A stretch of 25,389 bases of DNA, from the NCBI GenBank assembly GCA_946479615.1, contig CAMLGR010000059.1, positions 1 through 25,389 on the forward strand, read 5' to 3'. The stretch comes from an uncultured Bacteroidota bacterium. Its GTDB lineage: Bacteria; Bacteroidota; Bacteroidia; Chitinophagales; Chitinophagaceae. The notes under the pieces were generated by a model. The model did not search any database. It was given only the letters and a program-made list of their open reading frames with translations, and was not told the origin of the DNA. This document shows positions 17,789 to 24,839 of the stretch, in pieces. The position numbers were made by a program, and so were the translations under genes. The stretch's first letter is position 1. Every line of letters begins with the position of its first letter.

Positions 17789-19126
17789 TTATTTCAATTT
17801 AAAATTCTCCAAAAACTTCGTATTAAAATCCCCGCTGCGGAAACGTTCGTCCTGCATCAGCTGGAGATGAAAAGGAATGGTTGTCTTTACTCCTTCGATC
17901 ACATATTCGCTTAAAGCGCGGTACATAGTATCGATCGCTTCATTACGTGTTCTTGCTACGGTGATCAGTTTACCGATCATGGAATCATAATAAGGAGGAA
18001 TGATATAGCCAGCATACACGTGGCTATCTACTCTTACTCCATGTCCACCGGGCTGGTGCAAGGTGGTAATCCTTCCGGGTGAAGGACGAAAATCGTTATA
18101 CGGATCTTCTGCATTGATCCGGCATTCGATCGAATGCATCTGCGGAAGATAATCATCACCGGAAATACGTTCACCGATAGCAATCTTTATTTGTTCCTTG
18201 ATCAGGTCAAAGTTGATGACCTCTTCCGTTACGCAATGTTCTACCTGGATCCGTGTATTCATTTCCATGAAATAGAAATTGCGATGCTTGTCAACAAGGA
18301 ACTCGATGGTTCCCACACTTTCATAATTGATGGCGCCAGCTGCTTTTTTAGCGGCTTCTCCCATTTTGAGACGCAGTTCTTCGGTCATGAAGGGAGAAGG
18401 AGATTCTTCCACCAGTTTCTGGTGACGGCGTTGAATCGAACAATCCCTTTCACTGAGGTGACAGACATTTCCGTACTGGTCACCAGCCACCTGTATTTCG
18501 ATATGGCGTGGTTCTTCCACATATTTTTCCATGTAAATGCCATCGTTCTTGAACGAAGCGGCGGCTTCTGCTTTGGCAGTTGTGTAGGCTTTTTCAATTT
18601 CACTCTCCTGCCATACGATACGCATTCCTTTACCACCACCACCGGCTGTTGCTTTCAGGATAACAGGGAATCCCATATCCTTCGCGAGGTTTTTGGCCTC
18701 TTCCACGCTTTGTAATAATCCTTCGCCACCGGGGATAACGGGTACACCGGCTTTGATCATTGTTTCTTTGGCGGTGATCTTATCTCCCATCGAATTGATC
18801 ATTGCGGGAGTGGGTCCGATAAATTTAATGCCGTGTTCCGCACATATCTGTGCGAATTTGGCATTCTCTGCGAGGAAACCATATCCGGGGTGAATAGCAT
18901 CAGCATTGGTGATCTCTGCTGCGGCCATGATATGCGGGATGTTGAGATAAGAATCGCTGCTTTGTGGCTTTCCGATACAGACAGCTTCATCTGCAAACTT
19001 TACATGGAGACTATCCCTGTCAGCTGTAGAATAAACAGCTACGGTTTTTATTCCCATTTCGCGGCAGGTCCTTATCACACGTAACGCAATCTCTCCACGG
19101 TTTGCAATCAGGATTTTTTTAAACAT
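17789..19126 (-). CDS. accC: Acetyl-CoA carboxylase, biotin carboxylase subunit
   Basis: AccC carboxylates the biotin of AccB with bicarbonate and ATP, the first half-reaction to malonyl-CoA. The 445 residues show the biotin carboxylase N-domain ([14 protein letters not shown], 3-16), ATP-grasp motifs K158 and GGGGKG (162-167), HQK (235-237), EMN (288-290), R292 in TRIQVEH, and RINAEDP in the C-domain. All catalytic positions are intact. It follows efp and accB on the same strand, 84 bp after accB, with a stem-loop in that gap. The carboxyltransferase subunits are elsewhere. Confidence 0.97.
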   Translation of the reverse strand: MFKKILIANRGEIALRVIRTCREMGIKTVAVYSTADRDSLHVKFADEAVCIGKPQSSDSYLNIPHIMAAAEITNADAIHPGYGFLAENAKFAQICAEHGIKFIGPTPAMINSMGDKITAKETMIKAGVPVIPGGEGLLQSVEEAKNLAKDMGFPVILKATAGGGGKGMRIVWQESEIEKAYTTAKAEAAASFKNDGIYMEKYVEEPRHIEIQVAGDQYGNVCHLSERDCSIQRRHQKLVEESPSPFMTEELRLKMGEAAKKAAGAINYESVGTIEFLVDKHRNFYFMEMNTRIQVEHCVTEEVINFDLIKEQIKIAIGERISGDDYLPQMHSIECRINAEDPYNDFRPSPGRITTLHQPGGHGVRVDSHVYAGYIIPPYYDSMIGKLITVARTRNEAIDTMYRALSEYVIEGVKTTIPFHLQLMQDERFRSGDFNTKFLENFKLK

Positions 19127-19159
19127 GAATCAATTTGAAGATTTGATGATTTGACGATC

Positions 19160-19200
19160 TGGAAATGGGCTGATTGAATTACCAAATCAGCCCATTTCCA
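19160..19200 (-). promoter_or_regulatory. Stem-loop in the accB-accC intergenic gap
   Basis: The arms 19160-19175 and 19185-19200 form a perfect 16-bp stem (TGGAAATGGGCTGATT) with a 9-nt loop. On the minus-strand transcript it lies between the accB stop and the accC start. It is followed by AGATCGTCAAATC, not a U-tract, so it is unlikely to be a full intrinsic terminator. It could set the ratio of the two subunits through partial termination, RNA processing or protection. Confidence 0.55.
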
Positions 19201-19210
19201 AATTTCCAAA

Positions 19211-19699
19211 TTAATTGGGTTCCACTAAGAAAAGTGGCTGATCATATTCCACGGGTGAAGCGTCTTCTGCAAGCACTTTAACGATCTTGCCTTGTACTTC
19301 ACTCTCAATTTCATTGAAGAGTTTCATCGCCTCGATGATGCAAACGACTTTACCGGTATTTACTTCATCCCCTACTTCAACAAAATTGGGTTTGTCAGGT
19401 GTGGGTCTGCGGTAGAAGGTGCCGATCATCGGGCTTTTAATAGTAATAAGATTGGAGGAAACTGGTTCTGATGCTTTGGGTTTTTCGGAGGCCGGCGCTG
19501 AACCAGCAGAAGGCTGGCTAACAGCGGCAGGTTGCTGAGCATAAACAGGCGCCGCTTGCATAGGTGCGGCCATTACCTGTGTAATCTGCTCTTCTTTCTG
19601 TTTGATGGTAACCCTGAAATCTTTCTGTTCAATAGTCAGTTCCCCGATATTTGACTTGTTGATCATTTTAATCAACTCCTGGATCTGCTTGAAGTCCAT
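19211..19699 (-). CDS. accB: Acetyl-CoA carboxylase biotin carboxyl carrier protein
   Basis: AccB carries the biotin that moves carboxyl groups from AccC to the transferase. From the ATG at 19699 it has 162 residues (a TTG four codons upstream is possible). An N-terminal helical region leads to a flexible A/P/S/Q-rich linker (about 42-82) and the lipoyl/biotinyl domain (about 83-162). The biotinylated lysine is K126 in EAMK, followed by LFNEIE, with the usual SPMIGTFYR thumb-region segment upstream. It lies between efp and accC, an order common to many bacteria. Confidence 0.96.
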   Translation of the reverse strand: MDFKQIQELIKMINKSNIGELTIEQKDFRVTIKQKEEQITQVMAAPMQAAPVYAQQPAAVSQPSAGSAPASEKPKASEPVSSNLITIKSPMIGTFYRRPTPDKPNFVEVGDEVNTGKVVCIIEAMKLFNEIESEVQGKIVKVLAEDASPVEYDQPLFLVEPN

Positions 19700-19744
19700 A
19701 TTATTTTTCAATTTAACAGGTATTATGTGTAATCAAAAGGGAGG

Positions 19745-19773
19745 CTAAGATAGGCAAATGAAATAATAGCCAA
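19745..19773 (-). promoter_or_regulatory. Putative internal promoter for accB-accC
   Basis: The minus strand has TTG (19773-19771), 18 bp, then TATCTTAG (19752-19745), one mismatch from TAnnTTTG and embedded in CCTATCTTAGCC. It would start transcription near 19738, about 40 nt before accB, allowing expression apart from efp. Confidence 0.4.
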
Positions 19774-19780
19774 TCAAGTA

Positions 19781-19805
19781 TTTTTTGGCAATTTCAGCCA
19801 AAAAA
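19781..19805. other. Stem-loop in the efp-accB gap
   Basis: A perfect 9-bp stem TTTTTTGGC / GCCAAAAAA closes a 7-nt loop. The T-run comes before and the A-run after the GC part on either strand, the opposite order to an intrinsic terminator. It sits just upstream of the putative accB promoter, so it could be an operator or a transcript structure. The rest of the 231-bp gap shows nothing I can name. Confidence 0.35.
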
Positions 19806-19930
19806 CCCGTAAAAACCATCAAAAATGAGGGAAAATGGCCTAAAATAGCGTCTTTCCGAGGTCTTTTCCATACCCCTGGTTCCCTGGTTCTCATCCACCA
19901 GCCATCGATATAATGCCAGCAGTATCTGTT

Positions 19931-20497
19931 TTATTCTTTTACCCTTTCTACGTATTCGCCGGTCTTTGTATTCACACGGATCAGTTCTCCTTCATTCACG
20001 AATAAAGGCACGTTTACCGTAGCTCCCGTCTCTACAGTAGCGGGTTTCAGCGTACGGGTTGCGGTATCGCCGCGTAAGCCTGGTTCGGTATAGGTGACCA
20101 GCATTACTATTTTATCAGGCAGTTCCACGCTCATGGGCTGTTCTGTTTCTGTATTGAATAACATGCCCACTTCCTGGCCGTCCTTTAAAAATTGAGGGGC
20201 ATCCACCATTTGTTCCTGCAGAGCGATCTGCTCGAACGTGGCAGTGTCCATGAAATTATAACCAGAATCGTCTTTGTAAAGAAACTGGTAAGCTCGTTTT
20301 TCCACACGCACCGGGTAGATCGTATCGCCTGAGTTCCATGTCTTTTCGATGGACCGGTTGTTATCTACTCCTTTCAGTTTTGCCCATACTTTGGCGGCGG
20401 CTCTTGCTGTTTTGTTTTCACCAAATTCAACAACAGAGTATAAGCTGCCATCCAGTTTGAGTATCATGCCACGGCTGATATCGGCTGTGTTTGCCAT
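19931..20497 (-). CDS. efp: Elongation factor P, with an atypical arginine-containing tip loop
   Basis: EF-P binds between the ribosomal P and E sites and relieves stalling at proline runs. The 188 residues have the three beta-barrel domains, with MSVELPDKIVMLV and the signature in domain III from K151 (KPATVETGATVNVPLF) to EYVERVK at the end. The tip loop of domain I, usually PGKG with a modified lysine, reads ENKTARAAAKVW (27-38) here. Aligned by the following KLK, R32 falls at the position of the rhamnosylated arginine of EarP-type EF-P. A strong promoter precedes the gene, and accB-accC follow it. The identity is firm; the modification state is unknown. Confidence 0.95.
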   Translation of the reverse strand: MANTADISRGMILKLDGSLYSVVEFGENKTARAAAKVWAKLKGVDNNRSIEKTWNSGDTIYPVRVEKRAYQFLYKDDSGYNFMDTATFEQIALQEQMVDAPQFLKDGQEVGMLFNTETEQPMSVELPDKIVMLVTYTEPGLRGDTATRTLKPATVETGATVNVPLFVNEGELIRVNTKTGEYVERVKE

Positions 20498-20521
20498 AAA
20501 AGTTCAATTTTTTTGAGGCGG

Positions 20522-20552
20522 CAAAGATAGGATTAAATGGTTTGACGGCAAA
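20522..20552 (-). promoter_or_regulatory. Strong Bacteroidota-type promoter of efp
   Basis: The minus strand carries TTTG (20552-20549), a 19-bp spacer, and TATCTTTG (20529-20522), an exact match to both consensus boxes at ideal spacing. The -7 box lies in CCTATCTTTGCCGCC. Predicted transcription starts near 20516, about 19 nt before the ATG. Confidence 0.75.
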
Positions 20553-20642
20553 GCAGGGATGTTGTGAAAAAAGGAAAGGAAACAGAGCAGAGCGAAATAT
20601 GCCTACCACTCTGATTCGTTGCTTTTTAATTCCGGAAACACA

Positions 20643-20684
20643 TTAGCCACGGATGCACGGATAAATCCGCGCATCCGTGGCTAA
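20643..20684 (-). terminator. CACGGAT-unit hairpin after the M56 gene
   Basis: The arms 20643-20662 and 20665-20684 pair over 20 bp with one mismatch and only two bases between them. They are made of two CACGGAT units and resemble the CACGGAT words in the 34-bp repeat at 11371-11487. It lies 44 bp past the stop of the M56 gene and upstream of the efp promoter. Terminator function is likely from position, but no strong U-tract follows on the minus strand. Confidence 0.5.
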
Positions 20685-20728
20685 TAAAACCCTTTGCTGC
20701 CATCTCCGGAAGCTGACCGGGATTGTTC

Positions 20729-22642
20729 TTAAATCCTTTCCTTCTGATCCTGTATATTCACCTGCAGCGAATATTTGCCATTGGATTTCATGATGATGAG
20801 TTTTATCACTTCAAAGTCAGTGGCTGTAAATGTATTTTTCGAGTTGTCCTTTTGCATGAAACCCGTCAGCAGGGTCAGTTCATTCTGCGCATTGTACGTG
20901 ATATCATTAAAGACCAGTTCCACGCCTTGAGATCTGGCATCGGCAATAAATCTGCTGAGGCTTTCGCGGCTTGTATTCTTATAGATCTTCTGCTCCCATA
21001 TTTTCTCGCCCGGCAATTTATTGATGGTCACTTCCTGGGTCAGTGCCACCTGAACATCCGATTTGGTAGTTGTTGCCACAACTGCACGGATGGGTTTGAT
21101 GGTAACCGTTTTGACCGGGGTGATCTCCACTGTCGGGACAATATCCACGGTAGTGGTTATTGGAGCAATGGTAGCGGTTGTTGCCACAACCGGCGTAGTA
21201 GAAATAGCAACCGGTGCAGTGATGGAAACATCACGGATACTTGTTGTGATTTTAGGCGGCACAGGTGGAACCGGCGGCTCTGTCATCTTTCCGTATTTTT
21301 TTTCAAAAGCGGCTTTTTCCTTTTTATTATCGCTATTATATTTTTCTGTTTTTCCATTTTTTAACGTGACCGTTATGTCATTGTTGTTAATGACAATCGA
21401 TTCCACATTTTTATCTTTCAGATCAGCAGGCGGTGGAGGAGGTGGTGGTGGTAAAGGCGCCACCGGTGAAGGTGGTTCAGGAGCTTCCGGCATTTCACCT
21501 GGTGCCGGCGGAGCCGGAGGCGGTGGTGGCACTTCTCCATAGAGACCTTCATAGTAAGAAGATCTGTCATTCCATTCTTTCATGGTAAGTCTTTCCACCT
21601 CTTTCCGGTTCCTGTCTTTTACAACGATGACACAATTTCCACCGTTACCGATAACATCAATATAATACCCTTTCCTGTTGATCGGTGCGGGTGGCACCGT
21701 ATCGGCAGGAAGAAGAATATTTTTCAACTCTTTGTATTCAGCAGGCACCTGCTGTTGCTGTTTTGCTGTGTCCTTGTTCCGGAAGGCCAGCAATAGCACC
21801 ACTACGAGCGGTACTATAAAAAGAAATTTAATCAGGTGCGCCCGGGCACTTTTCATTTTGTTCATCATGGCTATACGCTTTTTAAGTGAGGAAAAATTGA
21901 ACTGGTTGGCTATACTAAAATGATGGTTACCGATAACTTTCAATAACAGGTATTGATATTGTTTTCTATCCAGACCTGCTTCCAGCACTTTATTATCTGC
22001 AATAAATTCAAGGTTCTGCCGGATGGCCCTGCGGATCAGCCAGGCAAACGGATTGTACCAGTTAATGACACATAGTATTTCACCCCAGATAATATCATGT
22101 GTATGTTTTTGTTTCACGTGTACAAATTCATGACGAATGATCTTTTGCAGTTCTGCTTCATCATGCAATGCCGGGTTGATAAAAATGGAATTACCAAAAG
22201 TGAAAGGGATAATATCTTTATTGACCTGGTAAATATTCATTTCGCCTCCTGATAACAACGTGGCGTTATTGCGCACCCTGCGGTAAGATATATAGAGCAG
22301 TAAGAGACGTACGCTCAATACCAGTATGCCTGCCAGCAGCAGCAGCAATGACCAGTCCCACCGGTCCCATCCATGAACCGTGCGCGGCCATACAGCTTCT
22401 CCACGTGTATGGATCGTAATCGCAGGAATTAATTTCACCATTTCTGCATCCATCCAGGCATTCTTCTGCAGGGAGGGGGTAATATCGATGAATGCGATCA
22501 CAAACGAAAGAAAGGTATACCCAGCTAGGTACCAGCGGTTCCAGTTATAGAACGTGAGTTTTCTCAATATCAATTGATAAAACAGGTATACCACCACCAG
22601 GCTGACTGATAACTTAATGATGTATTCAAATAAAAAAAGCAT
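20729..22642 (-). CDS. M56-family (BlaR1/MecR1-like) membrane metallopeptidase with proline-rich periplasmic region
   Basis: The 637 residues begin with a BlaR1-type membrane peptidase unit. Helices are visible near 8-25, 38-53 and 98-118, then the zinc motif HEFVH (171-175) with the third ligand E212 in LEFIAD, and a further helix near 270-287. BlaR1 proteins of this kind cleave or trigger loss of their BlaI partner when a signal is sensed. Here the outer part is not a penicillin-binding domain. It is a linker with a polyproline stretch (about 368-408), a V/T/P-rich segment with repeated TxxVxIxP-like spacing (about 455-520), and an unfamiliar C-terminal domain. It is encoded 29 bp after blaI and surely co-transcribed. 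The sensed signal is unknown. Confidence 0.88.
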   Translation of the reverse strand: MLFLFEYIIKLSVSLVVVYLFYQLILRKLTFYNWNRWYLAGYTFLSFVIAFIDITPSLQKNAWMDAEMVKLIPAITIHTRGEAVWPRTVHGWDRWDWSLLLLLAGILVLSVRLLLLYISYRRVRNNATLLSGGEMNIYQVNKDIIPFTFGNSIFINPALHDEAELQKIIRHEFVHVKQKHTHDIIWGEILCVINWYNPFAWLIRRAIRQNLEFIADNKVLEAGLDRKQYQYLLLKVIGNHHFSIANQFNFSSLKKRIAMMNKMKSARAHLIKFLFIVPLVVVLLLAFRNKDTAKQQQQVPAEYKELKNILLPADTVPPAPINRKGYYIDVIGNGGNCVIVVKDRNRKEVERLTMKEWNDRSSYYEGLYGEVPPPPPAPPAPGEMPEAPEPPSPVAPLPPPPPPPPADLKDKNVESIVINNNDITVTLKNGKTEKYNSDNKKEKAAFEKKYGKMTEPPVPPVPPKITTSIRDVSITAPVAISTTPVVATTATIAPITTTVDIVPTVEITPVKTVTIKPIRAVVATTTKSDVQVALTQEVTINKLPGEKIWEQKIYKNTSRESLSRFIADARSQGVELVFNDITYNAQNELTLLTGFMQKDNSKNTFTATDFEVIKLIIMKSNGKYSLQVNIQDQKERI

Positions 22643-22671
22643 AATTCACGGTTGATGGGTTACGGGTAACG

Positions 22672-23031
22672 CTATTTCTTATTTCCTTCGATGAGATCGA
22701 TGATCTCTTTCAATTCTTTGGCGGATAGTTTCTTTTGTTCCACAAAAAAATTGACCATCTCCTTATACGAGTTATCAAAATATTCTTTCACCACATTCCC
22801 CATAAACTTTTTTTTATACTCCTGCTCGCTGATGGCGGGTTTATAGATATAGGTATTACCGGAGGCGCGGCTGACCAGGTATCCTTTCTTTTCCAGGTTC
22901 TTCACCGTAGAAGCCACCGTGGTATAAGGAGGAGGATCGGTCATACTTTCCATAAAAGATTTGATATTGCTTTCGCCGGTACGCCAGATGGCCAGCATGG
23001 CTTCTTCTTCCTGGTAAGTGAGTTTTTCCAT
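22672..23031 (-). CDS. BlaI/MecI/CopY-family transcriptional repressor
   Basis: This 119-residue protein has the typical length and winged-helix N-terminus of the penicillinase-repressor family: LTYQEEEAMLAIWR (4-17), then the recognition region PPPYTTVASTVKNLEKKGYLV (33-53). A C-terminal dimerisation helix region (about 72-117) carries the family pattern FxxxxKLSxxELKE. Such repressors bind as dimers to palindromic operators and are inactivated by proteolysis through the M56 partner, which is the next gene. A 39-bp palindrome sits at its own start, so autoregulation is very likely. No beta-lactamase gene is nearby; the regulon could be elsewhere or include the divergent thioredoxin-like gene. 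Confidence 0.93.
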   Translation of the reverse strand: MEKLTYQEEEAMLAIWRTGESNIKSFMESMTDPPPYTTVASTVKNLEKKGYLVSRASGNTYIYKPAISEQEYKKKFMGNVVKEYFDNSYKEMVNFFVEQKKLSAKELKEIIDLIEGNKK

Positions 23032-23032
23032 T

Positions 23033-23071
23033 TCTACGAAGTTTTCGTAAAGATTACGAATTTTTCGTAGA
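23033..23071. promoter_or_regulatory. Double palindromic operator, probably for the BlaI-family repressor
   Basis: Two copies of TACGAA-N3-TTCGTA lie at 23035-23049 and 23055-23069, with centres 20 bp apart, about two helical turns. The whole 39 bp is itself a palindrome centred on 23052, extended by TC/GA at the ends and TTCGTAA/TTACGAA inside. It ends two bases before the blaI ATG. A one-mismatch -7 box (AAGATTTG on the minus strand, 23083-23076) would place the transcription start at or within the operator. The half-site differs from the staphylococcal BlaI TACA/TGTA box but has the same style. Confidence 0.8.
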
Positions 23072-23162
23072 CCTCCAAATCTTTCCCGCGATTTATGCGG
23101 ATATCTTGTTTTGCATTTGTTAATTTCTATGTAAGAAGAGCAGAATGTTGTTTCTTTGAAGG

Positions 23163-23666
23163 ATGAAAAAACTAATCCTATTCCTGGTAATAGCCATTCC
23201 GGCTTTAGGCGCTTCGGCCCAGACCGATTCCACTTCTCTTCCCCCGTACAAACGTTTTCCTACTGTTCCCCCTTTCCGGATACTGATGACCGATAGTACT
23301 TCCTGGTATGACAAGGCGGACCTGCCGAAGAAAACAGCGGTCATGATCATGATCTTCAATCCTGAATGCGATCATTGCAAGCATGAAACAGAAGAGATCA
23401 TCAAAAACATCGACAAGTTCAAAAACATTGAGATTGTCATGGCAACACCCCGTGATTTTTCAGAAATGAAAGCATTCTACGGCCATTACGACCTGAAACG
23501 TTTCTCCAATATAAAAGTGGGACGGGACACCAAATTCACCCTGCCCGTTTTCTACGACATACGAAGCCTCCCCTATCTTGCTTTTTATGACAAGAAAGGA
23601 AACCTGATCGATACGTTTGAAGGTTCCATGCCTGTTGAGAAGGTGCTGGCAAAGTTTAACCAGTGA
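23163..23666 (+). CDS. Exported thioredoxin-like protein
   Basis: The 167 residues start with a signal peptide (MKKLILFLVIAIPALGASAQ), pointing to the periplasm. A thioredoxin fold follows: strand AVMIMIFNPE (59-68), redox motif CDHC (69-72), helix HETEEIIKN, and later SLPYLAFYDKKGN with the cis-proline P before YLAF and an F at the end of the strand. The C-x-x-C suggests a thiol-disulfide oxidoreductase or reductase of the TlpA/redoxin group. It is transcribed divergently from blaI-M56, with about 130 bp between starts holding the double operator, so it might be co-regulated. A GAAGG lies just before the ATG. Confidence 0.85.
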   Translation: MKKLILFLVIAIPALGASAQTDSTSLPPYKRFPTVPPFRILMTDSTSWYDKADLPKKTAVMIMIFNPECDHCKHETEEIIKNIDKFKNIEIVMATPRDFSEMKAFYGHYDLKRFSNIKVGRDTKFTLPVFYDIRSLPYLAFYDKKGNLIDTFEGSMPVEKVLAKFNQ

Positions 23667-23680
23667 GGAAGTAATGCTGG

Positions 23681-23738
23681 ATTTTAATTTTAAGTGTCAA
23701 ATTAACATGATACATACATGGCATTTAAAATCTAAAAT
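23681..23738 (+). terminator. Weak inverted repeat after the thioredoxin-like gene
   Basis: ATTTTAATTTTAAGTG (from 23681) and CATTTAAAATCTAAAAT (to 23738) can pair over about 15 bp with one bulge. It is A/T-rich, with TTTAGAATG following. It lies 15 bp past the stop codon, so it may terminate transcription before mdh. Confidence 0.4.
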
Positions 23739-23775
23739 TTAGAATGTAACCGTAACGCTCTTACCGCTCAGCACT

Positions 23776-23783
23776 TATCTTTG
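23776..23783 (+). promoter_or_regulatory. Putative -7 element of mdh
   Basis: TATCTTTG matches TAnnTTTG exactly, 38 bp before the mdh ATG. It continues as TATCTTTGCAGC, like the extended element of efp and yidC. No -33 TTG is present at the expected spacing. Confidence 0.5.
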
Positions 23784-23821
23784 CAGCGCAAATAATTTCC
23801 TCATTCGATAAATTCCCATTC

Positions 23822-24751
23822 ATGAAAGTAACTGTAGTAGGCGCGGGTGCTGTTGGAGCCACTTGTGCTGATAATATCGCCCGCAAAGAGCTGTGCGAAG
23901 AACTGGTCTTGCTGGATATCAAAGAAGGTATTGCAGAAGGTAAGGCACAGGATATGATGCAAACGGCTGCCTTGCTGGGTTTTGACACCCGTATTGTCGG
24001 CAGCACCAACGATTATGCTAAAACAGCCAATAGCGATGTAGTAGTGATCACATCCGGTTTGCCCCGCAAACCCGGTATGACCCGCGAAGAACTGATCGGT
24101 GTAAATGCCGGTATCGTAAAAACAGTATGTGAGAATATCCTGAAATATTCTCCCAATGCGATCATTATCGTGATCAGCAACCCGATGGATACGATGTGCT
24201 ATCTCGCACTTACTTCAACCGGCTTGCCCAAGAACAGGGTCATCGGTATGGGTGGTGCACTCGACAGCAGCCGCTTCAGGTACCAATTGAGCCAGCATCT
24301 TGGCTGCAGCCCTGCCGATCTGAATGCAGTAGTCGTAGGTGGTCATGGTGATACAACGATGATCCCCTTGATACGCCTGGCAACCTGGAACAGTGTACCT
24401 GTTACCAATTTCCTCAGTAAAGAACAACAGGATAAAATCATAGCCGATACAATGGTCGGCGGCGCTACGTTGACCAAACTCATTGGCACTTCTGCCTGGT
24501 ATGCGCCAGGTGCTGCCGGCGCCGCGATGGTAGAAGCGATCGTGCGTGACGAAAAGAAATTGATCACCTGCTGCGTTTCACTGGATGGCGAATACGGACA
24601 GAAAGATATCTGTCTTGGTGTTCCTGTGATCATTGGCAGAAATGGTTGGGAAAAGATCCTTGATTTCCAACTGAACGCTGAAGAAAAAGCCACATTCGCC
24701 AAGAGCGCTGATGCAGTAAGAGCCATGAATGATGTGCTGAAGAGTTTATAA
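23822..24751 (+). CDS. mdh: Malate dehydrogenase (NAD+)
   Basis: Mdh interconverts malate and oxaloacetate in the TCA cycle. The 309 residues are of the LDH-like type III malate dehydrogenase class. They have the NAD loop VGAGAVGAT (6-14), D32 in LLDIKEG (NAD preference), the substrate loop LPRKPGMTR (80-88) with R82 and R88 (the arginine that selects malate over lactate), ISNPMD (118-123), D148 and R151 in GALDSSRFR, and the catalytic H175 in GGHGDT. All expected residues are present. It converges on the methyltransferase gene across a 25-bp-arm hairpin. Confidence 0.96.
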   Translation: MKVTVVGAGAVGATCADNIARKELCEELVLLDIKEGIAEGKAQDMMQTAALLGFDTRIVGSTNDYAKTANSDVVVITSGLPRKPGMTREELIGVNAGIVKTVCENILKYSPNAIIIVISNPMDTMCYLALTSTGLPKNRVIGMGGALDSSRFRYQLSQHLGCSPADLNAVVVGGHGDTTMIPLIRLATWNSVPVTNFLSKEQQDKIIADTMVGGATLTKLIGTSAWYAPGAAGAAMVEAIVRDEKKLITCCVSLDGEYGQKDICLGVPVIIGRNGWEKILDFQLNAEEKATFAKSADAVRAMNDVLKSL

Positions 24752-24752
24752 T

Positions 24753-24839
24753 AATTATGAGTTATGAATTATGAATGGCTGTACCAGTATTCACCATTGA
24801 CTATTGACTACTATCATTCATAATTCATAACTCATAATT
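24753..24839. terminator. 25-bp-arm inverted repeat between mdh and the methyltransferase gene
   Basis: The arms 24753-24777 and 24815-24839 are perfect reverse complements over 25 bp with a 37-nt spacer. They are built of tandem ATTCATAA/TTATGAAT units. The left arm begins two bases after the mdh stop. The right arm contains the last codons and the stop of the minus-strand gene, so part of the repeat is coding. It is a probable shared terminator. Confidence 0.7.

Noticed and set aside
20723..21542. Long plus-strand open frames, one glycine-rich
   Set aside because: They are antisense to the M56 gene; the glycine run is the complement of its proline-rich region.
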